Shown: positions 41,610-50,986, counted from the stretch's first letter. The stretch: DNA of 64,000 bases from Hydrogenophaga borbori (GCF_003417535.1 NZ_QVLS01000005.1:255501-319500); one strand, 5' to 3'. Notes: generated from the letters alone by a model not told the origin. Program-made: numbers and translations.

Positions 41610-42622
41610 ATACCTTGACTTCTTCCCTCGCGCCCGCCCCTGGCGGCATGCGCCGCTGGCGCGTGCCGTTGCTGCCGGAGGCCTTCATCGGCCTCGTCGC
41701 CCTGTGCGCCTATTGGGCTTTTACCGATGACGTTGGCCTGCTCACGAACATGGTGGTCATGTCCCTGCTCGCGCTCTCGCTTAATCTGGTGCTCGGGCAG
41801 GCCGGCATTGCCTCCATGGGCCAGGCCGCGCTGTACGGCGCGGGTGCCTACGCGGCCGGCCTGGTGGCGCTGCACGTTTCGCCTTCGCCGCTGCTGGGCC
41901 TGGGCGGTGGCGTGCTGGCCGGTGCCCTGGTGGCCGGGCTCAGCGGCGCGGTGTTGCTGCGCGCTCACGGCCTCACGCTGGTGATGCTCACCATCGCCAC
42001 CGCGCAACTGCTGCTCGAACTCGCCAACTGGCGGCGCGACCTCACGGGTGGCGACGATGGACTCTCGGGCTTTTCCATCGACCCGCTTTTCGGCGTGTTC
42101 GAGTTCGACTTCATGGGCCACACCGGTTTCTTCTACGCGCTGGTGGTGCTGTTGCTGGTGCACGCGGCGCTGCGCGCGCTGGTGGACTCGCCCTTCGGCC
42201 TCAGCTCGCGCGCGGTGCGGCAGGACGCGGGGCGGGTCGAGTCGCTGGGTGGGCGGGTCTACGCGCAACTGCTCACGGTGTACGTGGTGGGCGGCGCGGT
42301 GGCTGGCGCGGCAGGCGCTCTCTCGGCCCAGACCACCAAGGTCGCCAGCCTGAGCACGCTGGACTTCCACCTCTCGGCGGCCGTGCTGATCATGGTGGTG
42401 CTGGGCGGCACGCGCCGCCTGGCCGGCGCGTTGCTGGGCACCGTGGCCTACATGCTGATCCACCACATCGCCTCGGGCCTGAACCCGCACCACTGGCTGC
42501 TGGTCATCGGCGTGGTGCTGGTGGCCGTGATGCTGGTGCTGCCGGGTGGCCTGCTCGACGCCTGGGACCGGCTGGTGACACTGGTGCGCCGCAGCAAGGA
42601 GGCCCGCCATGGCAGCGTCTGA
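41606..42622 (+). CDS. Branched-chain-type ABC permease (LivM family)
   Basis: A 338-residue multi-span permease with the LNLVLGQAGIASMGQAALYGAGAYAAG motif typical of LivM and a hydrophobic C-terminus. An EAA-like loop appears in SSRAVRQDAGRVESLGGRVYAQL. It overlaps the LivG gene start by 14 nt. Together with LivH it forms the channel. Confidence 0.9.
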   Translation: MNTLTSSLAPAPGGMRRWRVPLLPEAFIGLVALCAYWAFTDDVGLLTNMVVMSLLALSLNLVLGQAGIASMGQAALYGAGAYAAGLVALHVSPSPLLGLGGGVLAGALVAGLSGAVLLRAHGLTLVMLTIATAQLLLELANWRRDLTGGDDGLSGFSIDPLFGVFEFDFMGHTGFFYALVVLLLVHAALRALVDSPFGLSSRAVRQDAGRVESLGGRVYAQLLTVYVVGGAVAGAAGALSAQTTKVASLSTLDFHLSAAVLIMVVLGGTRRLAGALLGTVAYMLIHHIASGLNPHHWLLVIGVVLVAVMLVLPGGLLDAWDRLVTLVRRSKEARHGSV

Positions 42623-43376
42623 TCGGTTGGAGGCGGCGGGTCTGTGCAAAGCCTTCGGCGGCCTGCAGGTCACGCGCGACGTGTCGCTCGCGCTGCCGGC
42701 CGGTGCGCGCACCGCGCTCATCGGCCCCAACGGCGCGGGAAAGACCACGCTGGTGAACCTGCTGGGTGGCGTGCTGCGGCCGTCCGCGGGCACGGTGCGC
42801 CTGGACGGCGAGGACGTGAGCGCCTGGAACCCCGCGCAGCGGGCACGCTCGGGCATCGTCCGAACCTTCCAGATCAACCGCGTCTTCAAGGAACTCAGCG
42901 TGCAAGACAACGTGCGCTGCGCGGTGCTGCACCGCCACGGCCTGGCGCAGCGCGTGTGGCTGTCGCGCGCTCAGCGCGCGCAGGTGGACGCCGAGGTCGA
43001 CGAGGCTCTGGGCAGCTTGCACATCCACGGCCAGGCGCGGCGCATCACCGGGCAGATGGCCCTGGGCGAGCAGCGGCTGGTGGAAATCGCGCTGGCGCTG
43101 GCCATGAAGCCGCGCGTGCTGCTGCTCGACGAACCCGCCGCCGGCGTGCCCGAGAGCGAGAGCGGGCGCATTCTGGAAGCGGTGGAGCGGCTGCCGGGCG
43201 ACCTGGCCGTGATGCTGATCGAGCACGACATGGACCTGGTGTTCCGCTTCGCGCGCGACATCGTGGTGCTGGTGCAGGGCGCCGTGTTCGCGCGCGGCAC
43301 GCCGGCCGAGATCGCAGCCAACGAGGCCGTGCGCGAGATCTACTTTGGAAGGAGCGGCCATGCAGCCGGCCACTGA
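42609..43376 (+). CDS. Branched-chain-type ABC ATP-binding protein (LivG family)
   Basis: A 255-residue ATPase with Walker A GPNGAGKTT, the Q-loop TFQINRVF, signature MALGEQRLVEIALAL (LivG-type variation of LSGGQ), Walker B RVLLLDEPAAGV and H-loop IEHD. It starts with an ATG inside the end of livM, preceded by AGGAGG. Works with LivF at the two permeases. Confidence 0.92.
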   Translation: MAASDRLEAAGLCKAFGGLQVTRDVSLALPAGARTALIGPNGAGKTTLVNLLGGVLRPSAGTVRLDGEDVSAWNPAQRARSGIVRTFQINRVFKELSVQDNVRCAVLHRHGLAQRVWLSRAQRAQVDAEVDEALGSLHIHGQARRITGQMALGEQRLVEIALALAMKPRVLLLDEPAAGVPESESGRILEAVERLPGDLAVMLIEHDMDLVFRFARDIVVLVQGAVFARGTPAEIAANEAVREIYFGRSGHAAGH

Positions 43377-44079
43377 ACTGCGCTTCGAACGGGTGGACGC
43401 CGGCTACGCAGGTGCGCGCGTGCTGCACGGCGTCGACTTCACCCTGCGCCAGGGGTGCAAGCTGGGCCTCATCGGCCGCAATGGCGCCGGCAAGACCACG
43501 ACCCTGGCCAGCGCGGTGGGTCACGCGCAACTGCAGGGTGGGCGCGTGCTGCTGGACGGGCAGGACGCCAGCGCCTGGCCCACCCACGCGCGGGCCCGCG
43601 CCGGCTTGGGCTACGTGCCACAAGGCCGTGAGATCTTTCCTTCGCTCAGTGTGGAGGAAAACCTCATCTCGGCGTTGCAAGGCCACCCGCGCGGCCCCGC
43701 GCTGGACCGCGTCTACGGCCTGTTTCCGCGCCTGCGCGAGCGCCGCCGCAACGGCGGTACTCAGCTCTCCGGGGGCGAGCAGCAGATGCTGTCGGTGGCG
43801 CGCGCGCTCATGGCCGGACCGAGCCTGCTGCTGCTCGACGAGCCGTTGGAGGGCCTGGCGCCCAAAGTGCGCGACGAGCTGATGGACGCGATTGCGGCCC
43901 TGGTGGCGAGCACCGGCGTGGGCTGCCTGCTGGTGGAGCAGCACGTGGACGTGGTGCTCGATTTCGCCGACGAGGTGATCGTGCTGGAGCGTGGCGTGCC
44001 GGTGTTCCACGGACCGGTCGAAGCCCTGCGGCGTGACGGCGCGATCCTGGACCGCGCGATCGGCCTGGAGAAGGTGTGA
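43360..44079 (+). CDS. Branched-chain-type ABC ATP-binding protein (LivF family)
   Basis: A 239-residue ATPase: Walker A GRNGAGKTT, YVPQGREIFPSLSVEENL, signature LSGGEQQMLSVARAL, Walker B LLLLDEPLEGLAP and VEQH. ATG chosen over a TTG 15 nt upstream because GGAAGGAG precedes it. It overlaps livG by 17 nt and is followed by the reductase with a GTGA overlap. Confidence 0.92.
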   Translation: MQPATELRFERVDAGYAGARVLHGVDFTLRQGCKLGLIGRNGAGKTTTLASAVGHAQLQGGRVLLDGQDASAWPTHARARAGLGYVPQGREIFPSLSVEENLISALQGHPRGPALDRVYGLFPRLRERRRNGGTQLSGGEQQMLSVARALMAGPSLLLLDEPLEGLAPKVRDELMDAIAALVASTGVGCLLVEQHVDVVLDFADEVIVLERGVPVFHGPVEALRRDGAILDRAIGLEKV

Positions 44080-45035
44080 GCGCTGCCACCGCCATGGCCC
44101 CCGTGCCGCTTCGCATCCATGCCATCGCCTACGGCGCCGACGACGTGCTGCTGTTCGACTTGCGCGCGCCCGCGAACGGCGGGCTGCCGCCGTTCGAAGC
44201 TGGCGCACACATCGATCTGCGCCTGCCGCGCGGCCTCATTCGCAGCTACTCCCTGCTCAACGACCCGGTCGAGCGTCACCGCTACGTCATCGGTGTCAAG
44301 CGCGAGCCCGACAGCCGGGGCGGTTCGGCCTGGCTGCACGGCGAGGCCCGCGTCGGCGCACTGATCGAGGTGGATGGGCCGAGCAACCACTTCGCGCTGG
44401 ACGAATCGGCTCCGCACGCGGTCTTCATCGCGGGTGGCATCGGCATCACGCCCTTGTGGAGCATGGTCCAGCGACTGCAACGCCTGGGCACGCCGTGGAC
44501 CCTGCATTACCGTGCGCGCAGCCGTGGCAGCGCGGCGCTGTTGCACGAACTGGCGGGCCATGCCGGGTGCGTGCATCTGAGCTTCAGCGACGAAGGCGGG
44601 CCGTCCCTGAACCTGGCGGCCGTCGTGGCGGCGGCGCCCGAGGGGGCGCACTTCTATTGCTGCGGTCCGGCGCCCATGCTGGAGGCCTTCGAAGCCGCCT
44701 GCGCCGGCCTGGATCCGGCGCGCGTGCATCTGGAGTACTTCGCGGCCAAGGAGGCGCCCGCCACCGAGGGCGGCTTCGTCGTGCGCCTGGCGCGCAGCGG
44801 GCGCACGATCCCTGTTGCGGCCGGCAGCACCATCCTGGACGCCCTGCAGGCCCAGGGCGTACCCGTGCCATCGTCCTGTCAGCAGGGTGTGTGCGGCGTC
44901 TGCGAGACGGCGGTGTTGTCCGGAACGCCGGACCACCGAGATCTGGTGCTCTCGGAGCAGGAGCGCGCGGCAGGCAGGACGATGATGATCTGCTGCTCGG
45001 GCTCGAAGACCCCGGAGCTGACGCTGGACGTCTAA
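44076..45035 (+). CDS. Phthalate/vanillate-type oxygenase reductase (PDR/VanB family)
   Basis: A 319-residue reductase. An FMN/ferredoxin-reductase domain comes first (RSYSLLNDP, VIGVKREPDSRGGSAWLH), then an NAD-binding part (AGGIGITPLWSM, CCGPAPMLEAFE), and a C-terminal plant-type [2Fe-2S] domain with C-Q-Q-G-V-C-G-V-C and a last Cys about 30 residues on (MICCSG). It passes electrons from NAD(P)H to the Rieske oxygenase encoded at the head of the same unit. The GTG overlaps the livF stop, so co-expression is assured; an ATG lies six codons in. Confidence 0.92.
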   Translation: MSAATAMAPVPLRIHAIAYGADDVLLFDLRAPANGGLPPFEAGAHIDLRLPRGLIRSYSLLNDPVERHRYVIGVKREPDSRGGSAWLHGEARVGALIEVDGPSNHFALDESAPHAVFIAGGIGITPLWSMVQRLQRLGTPWTLHYRARSRGSAALLHELAGHAGCVHLSFSDEGGPSLNLAAVVAAAPEGAHFYCCGPAPMLEAFEAACAGLDPARVHLEYFAAKEAPATEGGFVVRLARSGRTIPVAAGSTILDALQAQGVPVPSSCQQGVCGVCETAVLSGTPDHRDLVLSEQERAAGRTMMICCSGSKTPELTLDV

Positions 45036-45973
45036 CCCGGCGATCCCGTGATCGCCGCCTCCAGCGCCGCGCGGTGCCTCCGGCTGCAGGGCACCTCGGC
45101 CCCGTCGCGCAGGCGCAGGCGTGCGTCGCCGCTGTCCAGTGGCTCGATTTCGGCGACGCGCTCGAGGTTGACGAGGTAGCTGCGGTGCACCTGCACGAAG
45201 CGCGCGGGGTCGAGCTGGCGGGCGAACTCGGCCAGGGTGGAGCGCAGCAGGTAGTCGTGCCCGTTCACGCGCAGGCCCACGTAGTTGGCCTGGGCCTGCA
45301 CCCAATCGATATCGTTGGCGGCGATCAGGAATTCCTTGCGCAGCTGGCGCACCAGGAAGCGTTCGGGGCGGGCCGGCGGCGGTGGGTCAGCCGGCGGCGA
45401 GGCCACCACCGCCTCGGCCCGCGCCGCGGGCGCCTGGGCGGAGGCTGGGACGGGCGGCTCGGGCGCGTCGAGCACGCGCGCCTCGCCCTGCAGGCGCAGC
45501 AGCAGCAGCTGATAGACCATGAGCGCGGCCACGATGGCGGCATAGGCGCGCACGTCTTTCAGGTATTCGTAGCCCCATTCGGACCACCACGGCCCGAAAC
45601 CATAGGTCTGGCCAGCCGCCGCATGCAGCGCGTGGCGCAGCGCCACCATGCCGGCCACGTGCGCCAGGCTGAACAGCACGCTGCCCAGCAGGTGCCAGGG
45701 CAAGTGGCGCGCCAGGGTGCTCCCGTGCAGCGGAAAACGCCGGTTCCAGGCCGCGATGGCCGGGATCAGCGCCAGCAGCACGGCGTGGCTGCTGCCTTCC
45801 CACACCGCGGCTTCCCACCAGCCCCAGGGCAGGCCGGCCTCGCGCATGTCGGCGCGCGCCACGACCGTGTTCAACAGGGCGTGCACCCCAATGACCACGG
45901 TCCAGAACGCCACCTCGGCGGCGCAGTGCCAGCGAGGATGCTGCCGGAGCCAGGCCAGGAGAGGCGGGGTCAT
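45032..45973 (-). CDS. Membrane-anchored LytTR-type DNA-binding regulator
   Basis: A 313-residue protein with four or so N-terminal transmembrane helices (residues 15-155), a Pro/Ala linker (VPASAQAPAARAEAVVASPPADPPPPARP), and a C-terminal LytTR domain (LRKEFLIAANDIDWVQAQANYVGLRVNGHDYLLRSTLAEF, FVQVHRSYLVNL). There is no receiver domain, so the membrane part may sense a signal directly. It converges on the reductase gene (4-nt overlap) and is divergent from an acyltransferase across about 100 bp. That acyltransferase is a likely target, judging by position only. Confidence 0.85.
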   Translation of the reverse strand: MTPPLLAWLRQHPRWHCAAEVAFWTVVIGVHALLNTVVARADMREAGLPWGWWEAAVWEGSSHAVLLALIPAIAAWNRRFPLHGSTLARHLPWHLLGSVLFSLAHVAGMVALRHALHAAAGQTYGFGPWWSEWGYEYLKDVRAYAAIVAALMVYQLLLLRLQGEARVLDAPEPPVPASAQAPAARAEAVVASPPADPPPPARPERFLVRQLRKEFLIAANDIDWVQAQANYVGLRVNGHDYLLRSTLAEFARQLDPARFVQVHRSYLVNLERVAEIEPLDSGDARLRLRDGAEVPCSRRHRAALEAAITGSPG

Positions 45974-46075
45974 GGCCGCGAGTCTAGCGACGGCTGTCCC
46001 CGGGGGCGTGCGCTTCGTCCCCGGTGGCCAACGGGCCGTCCCGTTGTGTCCCTGGAAATGCCCGGCCGGCCGACC

Positions 46076-47254
46076 ATGCGCGACATGCCACGCCGACACG
46101 ACATCGACACCCTGCGCATCCTGGCCTTCGGGCTGGTGATGGTTTACCACCTGGGCATGGCCTACGTCGCCGACTGGCCCTGGCATTTGAAGAGCGCGCA
46201 CACCGCCGAATGGCTGCAGTGGCCCATGCGCGCGCTCAATTTTTGGCGGCTGGACCTGGTGTTCCTGGTGTCGGGGCTGGCGCTGGGCCTGCTGATGCGC
46301 CGCCGTGCGGACGGGGTGTCGGACCGGGCGCTGTGGCGCCAGCGCAGCGCGCGCCTGCTGCTGCCTTTGGCCTTCGGCATGGCGGTGGTGGTGCCCTACC
46401 AGGCCTATGCACAGGCGCTGGCGGGCGGCTTCGTCGGGCCCGGTTTCGGCGCCTTCCTGTGGCGCTACGTGCAAGGCGGGCCCTGGCCGGCCCAGGCCTT
46501 CGACGGCGCGCACATTGGCGTCACCTGGAATCACCTGTGGTTCCTGCCCTACCTGTGGATCTACACCTCGGTGCTGCTGCTGGCGCGCCGCGCGCTGGCG
46601 CCACTGGGTCCGCGCTTCCAGGCGCTGCGTGGCGCAGGCCTCATGTTGGTGCCCCTGGTGCCGCTGATGCTGTGGTCGCTGCTGCTGCGTCCGCACTTCC
46701 CGCCCACGCACGACCTGGTGGGCGACGGCTGGCTGCATGCCGTGTATTTCACGGTCTTTGTCTGCGGTTGGTGGGTCGGCACCGACGCCGCGCTGTGGCG
46801 CGAGCTGGTGCGCTTGCGATGGCGCGCCCTGGCGCTCGCGGCGCTGGCGTTCGGCACCCATTGGGGGCTACGGCAGGGGCTCGCCACGCCCATGCCCTGG
46901 GCGCGGCTCGCGGCCGACGCCGTGTCCTGGTGGGCCGTCGTGGCGGTGCTGGGCTTTGCCCACCGGCACCTGAACCGGCCTTGGCCTTGGCTCGGATGGG
47001 CGCGCGAATCGGTCTATCCCTGGTACGTGCTGCACCAGACGCTGATCGTCGCGGCGCTGGCCGGGCTTGCGCCGCTGGGCCTCGGGCCGGCGGCCGAGCC
47101 CCTGGGCGTGCTCGCGCTCGCCGTGCTCGGCTGCTGGGCACTCAACGACGGCCTGATTCGCCGCGTGGGCTGGTTGCGCGCGTGCTTCGGGTTGGCGCCA
47201 CGGCCACCGCTTCTTCGGCCGCCAACCGCCGCCGTGGGCCGAAGCCGGGTGTGA
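46076..47254 (+). CDS. Acyltransferase 3 family membrane protein
   Basis: A 392-residue protein with about ten transmembrane helices. N-terminal R-R-H-D-I-D-T-L-R-I-L-A-F-G-L-V-M-V-Y-H-L is the typical acyltransferase-3 entry (R/D then YH), which holds the catalytic His. Members O-acylate glycans, lipids or small molecules at the inner membrane. The start is uncertain: ATGs at 46058, 46076 and 46085 are all in frame and no SD is convincing. It lies divergent to the membrane LytTR gene. Confidence 0.8.
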   Translation: MRDMPRRHDIDTLRILAFGLVMVYHLGMAYVADWPWHLKSAHTAEWLQWPMRALNFWRLDLVFLVSGLALGLLMRRRADGVSDRALWRQRSARLLLPLAFGMAVVVPYQAYAQALAGGFVGPGFGAFLWRYVQGGPWPAQAFDGAHIGVTWNHLWFLPYLWIYTSVLLLARRALAPLGPRFQALRGAGLMLVPLVPLMLWSLLLRPHFPPTHDLVGDGWLHAVYFTVFVCGWWVGTDAALWRELVRLRWRALALAALAFGTHWGLRQGLATPMPWARLAADAVSWWAVVAVLGFAHRHLNRPWPWLGWARESVYPWYVLHQTLIVAALAGLAPLGLGPAAEPLGVLALAVLGCWALNDGLIRRVGWLRACFGLAPRPPLLRPPTAAVGRSRV

Positions 47255-47273
47255 GTCAGGGCGCGCAGGCCGC

Positions 47274-48149
47274 TCAGCCGCCCGGCTCGCCGGTCGGCAG
47301 CGGTGGCCTGTCGAGCGCCGCAAGCTCGCGCAGGCGCCCGGGCGTGGCCACGGGAAGACCGAAGAATTCGAGGTAGGCGGGGATTTGCTCGAACAGCATG
47401 TCGGTGCCCACCTGCACGCGGCAGCCGCGCGCCCGGGCGGCCGACAGGAAGGCCGTGACGCGTTCGCGCATCACCACCTCACCGACCAGACTGCGCGGCT
47501 CCAGGCGGTCCACGTCCAGGGGCAGCGGGTCGCCCGGCTCCATGCCCAGCGGCGTGGCGTTGACCACGAGGTCGAACCCCGCCGGATCGCGTGCGCCGGT
47601 GCGCACCTCCAGCGCGGGGTAGGCCGCCAACAGGCGTTCGCGCAGGGCCGCGCTGGCCGCGCCGTTGGTGTCGAACAGCGCCAGGCGGGTTGCGCCCGCC
47701 GCCGCGAGTGACGCGGCAATGGCCGAGCCCACACCTCCACTGCCCACCACCAGCGCGCTCGCGCCGCTCAGCACCAGGCCCTTGCCCTGCACGCCGCGCA
47801 CGAAGCCCTCCCCGTCGAACATGTCGCCGATCAGGCGGCCGTCGGCCGTTCGCTTGACGGCGTTGCAGGCGCCGGCCACCCGCGCGGTGCGCGACACCTC
47901 GTCGAGCAGCGCCACCACGCCCCGCTTGTGCGGCATGGTGATCAGCGCACCCAGCACATTGGGTGCCGCCATCAGCGGCGGCAGCAAGGTCTCCAGCGCA
48001 CCGGCGGGGCAATCGAGGGGCACGACCACGGCGTTGGTGCCGCTGGCCGCGAACCAGGGGTTGTAGATCAGCGGCGCCTTGAAGCTGTGCGTGGGATGGC
48101 CCAGGTGGGCGATCACCCGGGTGTGGCCGTCGATGCGGGGCGTGTCCAT
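47274..48149 (-). CDS. AroE-like (shikimate/quinate dehydrogenase family) oxidoreductase
   Basis: A 291-residue NAD(P)-dependent protein. The catalytic Lys of AroE is present in MPHKRG and the Asp in DMFDGEG. The AroE motifs HSxSP and DNTDG are changed to HSFKAP and DMFDG, so the pocket differs from normal shikimate dehydrogenase. The nucleotide turn is VVGSGGVGSAIAASL. It is the last gene of the leftward unit AroQ-like, TRAP transporter, AroE-like. A catabolic quinate- or shikimate-like substrate is likely, but the altered pocket could mean a variant. Confidence 0.83.
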   Translation of the reverse strand: MDTPRIDGHTRVIAHLGHPTHSFKAPLIYNPWFAASGTNAVVVPLDCPAGALETLLPPLMAAPNVLGALITMPHKRGVVALLDEVSRTARVAGACNAVKRTADGRLIGDMFDGEGFVRGVQGKGLVLSGASALVVGSGGVGSAIAASLAAAGATRLALFDTNGAASAALRERLLAAYPALEVRTGARDPAGFDLVVNATPLGMEPGDPLPLDVDRLEPRSLVGEVVMRERVTAFLSAARARGCRVQVGTDMLFEQIPAYLEFFGLPVATPGRLRELAALDRPPLPTGEPGG

Positions 48150-48168
48150 GCCGCGGCGTCCCCGGACA

Positions 48169-49470
48169 TCAACCCGTGTAGCCCGCCAGGCGCGGCAGGA
48201 AGAGCACGAAGTCGGGCCAGAAGGTGGTGATGGCCAGCGCGATCATCATCACGCCCAGGAAGGGCAGGGTGGCGCGCACCAGCGCCCCCAGCGAAACGTC
48301 GGCGATCTTCGTCATCATGAACAGCAGCAGGCCATACGGCGGCGTGACCAGGCCGATCATGATGTTGAGCACGGCCACCACGCCGAAGTGCACCGGGTCC
48401 ACGCCCAGCGCCACCGCCGTGGGCAGCAACACCGGCAGGATCACCAGGATGATGGTCGAGCCTTCGAGGAAGGCGCCCAGCACCAGCAGCAACAGGTTGG
48501 CGAGCAGCAGGAAGGTGAAGGGCGAAAGCTCCAGACCGCGCATCATCGCGCTCAGCGAGGCGGGGATGTTCTCCGAGGTGATGACGAAGTTGAACACCGT
48601 GGCGCCCGCGATGAGGATGCCGATGGAGACGCTGGTGCGCGCGCTCTGCTGCAGCGACTGGTAGACGTCGCGCAGGCCCAGGCTGCGGTAGTAGAAGGCC
48701 GAGATGAGCAGGGCGTAGGCGGCGGCCACGCCGGCGGCTTCGGTGGGCGTGGTGATGCCGCTGTAGAGGCAACCCAGCAGCAGCACGGGCATCATCAGCG
48801 CGGGCAGGGCTTCGCGTGTGATGCCCGGCAGCTCACGCATCGGCACCGGGTCTTCCACCGGGAAGCGGTGGCGCTTGGCCAGGTAGTGGATCAGCGCCAT
48901 CTGCACCGCACCCAACAAGAGCCCGGGCAGCACGCCGGCCAGGAAGAGGTAGCCGATGGAGGTGCCCGAGACCAGCGCGTACAACACCAGCGGAATCGAC
49001 GGCGGCAGGATGGGCCCGATGACCGCCGAGACGGCGGTGAGCGCGGCCGCGAAGGCAGGCGGGTAGCGGCCATCGCGCGTCATCATGGCCTGCATCAGCT
49101 TGCCCGAGCCGGCGGCGTCGGCCAGGGCCGAGCCCGACATGCTGGCGAACACCACGCTCTGCAGCACGTTGACCTGGGCCAGGCCGCCGGGAAAGCGGCC
49201 CACCAGCGCGTTGCACCAGCGCAGCAGCCGATCGAGCACGCTGCCCGAGCTCATGAAGCTGGCGGCCAGGATGAACAGCGGAATGGCCAGCAGCAGGTAG
49301 CTGGAGTAGGTGCTGTTGAGCAGCTGCTCGGCCGCGCTGCCCATGTCCATGCCCTTGAGCCATAGGTACAGGATGGACGCGCCGATCATGGCCTGGCCGA
49401 TCGGCACGCCCAGCAGACTCAGCAGGACGATGGCCGCCACGGCCAATGAGAACGGACTCGTCGGATTCAC
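48169..49470 (-). CDS. TRAP transporter large permease (DctM family)
   Basis: A 433-residue permease with about twelve helices. DctM elements include FASMSGSALADAAGSGKLMQAMM and NIMIGLVTPPYGLLLFMM. The GTG start overlaps the DctQ stop (GTGA). It imports the substrate later met by the AroE-like enzyme, whose gene starts 19 bp downstream of this stop. Confidence 0.9.
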   Translation of the reverse strand: MNPTSPFSLAVAAIVLLSLLGVPIGQAMIGASILYLWLKGMDMGSAAEQLLNSTYSSYLLLAIPLFILAASFMSSGSVLDRLLRWCNALVGRFPGGLAQVNVLQSVVFASMSGSALADAAGSGKLMQAMMTRDGRYPPAFAAALTAVSAVIGPILPPSIPLVLYALVSGTSIGYLFLAGVLPGLLLGAVQMALIHYLAKRHRFPVEDPVPMRELPGITREALPALMMPVLLLGCLYSGITTPTEAAGVAAAYALLISAFYYRSLGLRDVYQSLQQSARTSVSIGILIAGATVFNFVITSENIPASLSAMMRGLELSPFTFLLLANLLLLVLGAFLEGSTIILVILPVLLPTAVALGVDPVHFGVVAVLNIMIGLVTPPYGLLLFMMTKIADVSLGALVRATLPFLGVMMIALAITTFWPDFVLFLPRLAGYTG

Positions 49471-49952
49471 AGGGAACCTATGTGCGTGGAGTCGGCCGAC
49501 GAGCGTCCGCGCAGGGCGTTCACGATCAGCCACAGGTGGCGCGCGATGACGGCGGCGGCGAACACGAGGTAGATCGAGTACAGCCAGTCGAAGCGGATCT
49601 TCAGGTACGAGCTGCTCTCCACCTTCATGAAGCTCACGTAGTCCCAGGTGGCGGGCATGGCCAGTGCGAACAGCGCGACGGTGGCGATGGAGCCGATGGA
49701 GGCCAGCACGCGTTGCCCGCGCGGGCCGAACAGGGCCTTGAGCAGGTCGATGCGAATCTCCTCCTCGTCGCGCAGCACGAAGGCGGCGCCCCACAGGATC
49801 AGCCAGAGCCAGGCGACGAGCGAAATTTCGGCCGTCCAGCCCACCGGCAGATCGAACAGGTAGCGCAGCGCGATCTGCAGGATGAAGGCGAGGAAGATCA
49901 CGCCGAGAAGGAGGGCGGCCACGGCCTCGGCCGCCCGCGCGAGCAGGCGCAT
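49467..49952 (-). CDS. TRAP transporter small permease (DctQ family)
   Basis: A 161-residue membrane protein with four helices (AVAALLLGVIFLAFILQIAL, EISLVAWLWLILWGAAFVL, IGSIATVALFALAM, LYSIYLVFAAAVIARHLWLI). Its ATG overlaps the dctP stop by one base and its stop overlaps the dctM GTG, so all three TRAP genes are coupled. Confidence 0.87.
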   Translation of the reverse strand: MRLLARAAEAVAALLLGVIFLAFILQIALRYLFDLPVGWTAEISLVAWLWLILWGAAFVLRDEEEIRIDLLKALFGPRGQRVLASIGSIATVALFALAMPATWDYVSFMKVESSSYLKIRFDWLYSIYLVFAAAVIARHLWLIVNALRGRSSADSTHIGSL

Positions 49953-50941
49953 CACTTGATCGCGGCGATCTTGTCGATGATCCCCGGGGCCCAGGCCTTC
50001 GCTTCGTCGGAGGCCAGGTAGATCTTCTGCGCGTGCTCGCGGAACGCGTTGATGTTGGGCACGTACACGTCCAGCCCCTGGCGCTTGAAGCCCTCGGCCA
50101 GCTCGGCCTCGCGCTTGACGTGCTCGTTGGCGCTCCAGGTGATGGCCTTGTCGACCGCCGCCTGGAAGGCTTTCTGCTTGTCCGCCGCCATGGCCTGCCA
50201 GGCCTTGAGATTCATGGTGAGCAGGTCGAAGGCCACCAGGTGCGAGGTCAGCACGATCTGGCCCATGACCTCGTAGAACTTCATGTTCTGCACATTGGGC
50301 AGCGGGTTGTCCTGGCCGTCCACGGTGCCGGTCTGCAGGCCGGTGTAGGTCTCGGCGTAGGCCAGCGGCGTGGGGTTGGCGCCGAGCGATCGGCCCAGCA
50401 GCTGCCACGCGTCGCCCGCGGGCATGCGCAGCTTCACGCCGGCCAGGTCGGCCGGCACATTGACCTTCTTCTTGCCGCGCAGGCCCACGTGGCGCGTGCC
50501 GAAGAAGGTGGGGCCCAGGATCTTCACCTTGAGCTGGTCCTCCACCTGCTTCTTCATCTGCGCGCCCAGTTCACTGGCGAAGAAGGCGTTGAGGTGGTTG
50601 GCGTCGCGGAACAGGTAGGCCGAGGTCAGAACCGACCAGGCCGGCACCTGCTTGGAGATGTCCTGCGGCGCGATGTTGCCCATCTCCAGGTTGTCGCGCT
50701 GCAGGGCCACCAGCTCGGTGCCCTGGCGAAACAGCGTGGAGTTGAGGTGGGCTTCGATGCTGTGATCGGGCGCGATGTCGGCGCCCAGGCGCTTGATCAT
50801 CTCGGCGCGGATGTCGGTGTCCGAGAACACCGCGGCGAAACGCAGCTTGGTCTGGGCGCGGGCCCGCCCGGGCAGCAGCGCCCCGGCGGCCAGGCCGGCG
50901 CCGGCGCAGAGGAGGGAGCGACGATCGATGGTGCGTTTCAT
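49952..50941 (-). CDS. TRAP transporter substrate-binding protein (DctP family)
   Basis: A 329-residue periplasmic protein. The N-terminus has MKRTIDRRSLLCAGAGLAAGALLPGRARA, a twin-arginine-like signal (D-R-R-S-L-L) with R-A-R-A cleavage. The DctP domain includes VGLRGKKKVNVPADLAGVKLRMPAGDAWQLLGRSLGANPTPLAYAETYTGLQTGTVDGQDNPLPN, where the carboxylate-binding Arg is expected (KLRMP). It delivers the substrate to the DctQM permease. It follows the AroQ-like gene by 45 bp and starts after a weak site. Confidence 0.9.
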   Translation of the reverse strand: MKRTIDRRSLLCAGAGLAAGALLPGRARAQTKLRFAAVFSDTDIRAEMIKRLGADIAPDHSIEAHLNSTLFRQGTELVALQRDNLEMGNIAPQDISKQVPAWSVLTSAYLFRDANHLNAFFASELGAQMKKQVEDQLKVKILGPTFFGTRHVGLRGKKKVNVPADLAGVKLRMPAGDAWQLLGRSLGANPTPLAYAETYTGLQTGTVDGQDNPLPNVQNMKFYEVMGQIVLTSHLVAFDLLTMNLKAWQAMAADKQKAFQAAVDKAITWSANEHVKREAELAEGFKRQGLDVYVPNINAFREHAQKIYLASDEAKAWAPGIIDKIAAIK

Positions 50942-50986
50942 GGTGCTTGTCTCCAGGGAATGGCGGTTGTTGTGAAGGAAAGCGCG

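Noticed and set aside
43991..47254. Frame of 1087 residues across LivF, reductase and LytTR genes
   Set aside because: Only its last 392 codons (acyltransferase) are real; the rest is an out-of-frame shadow of better-supported genes.
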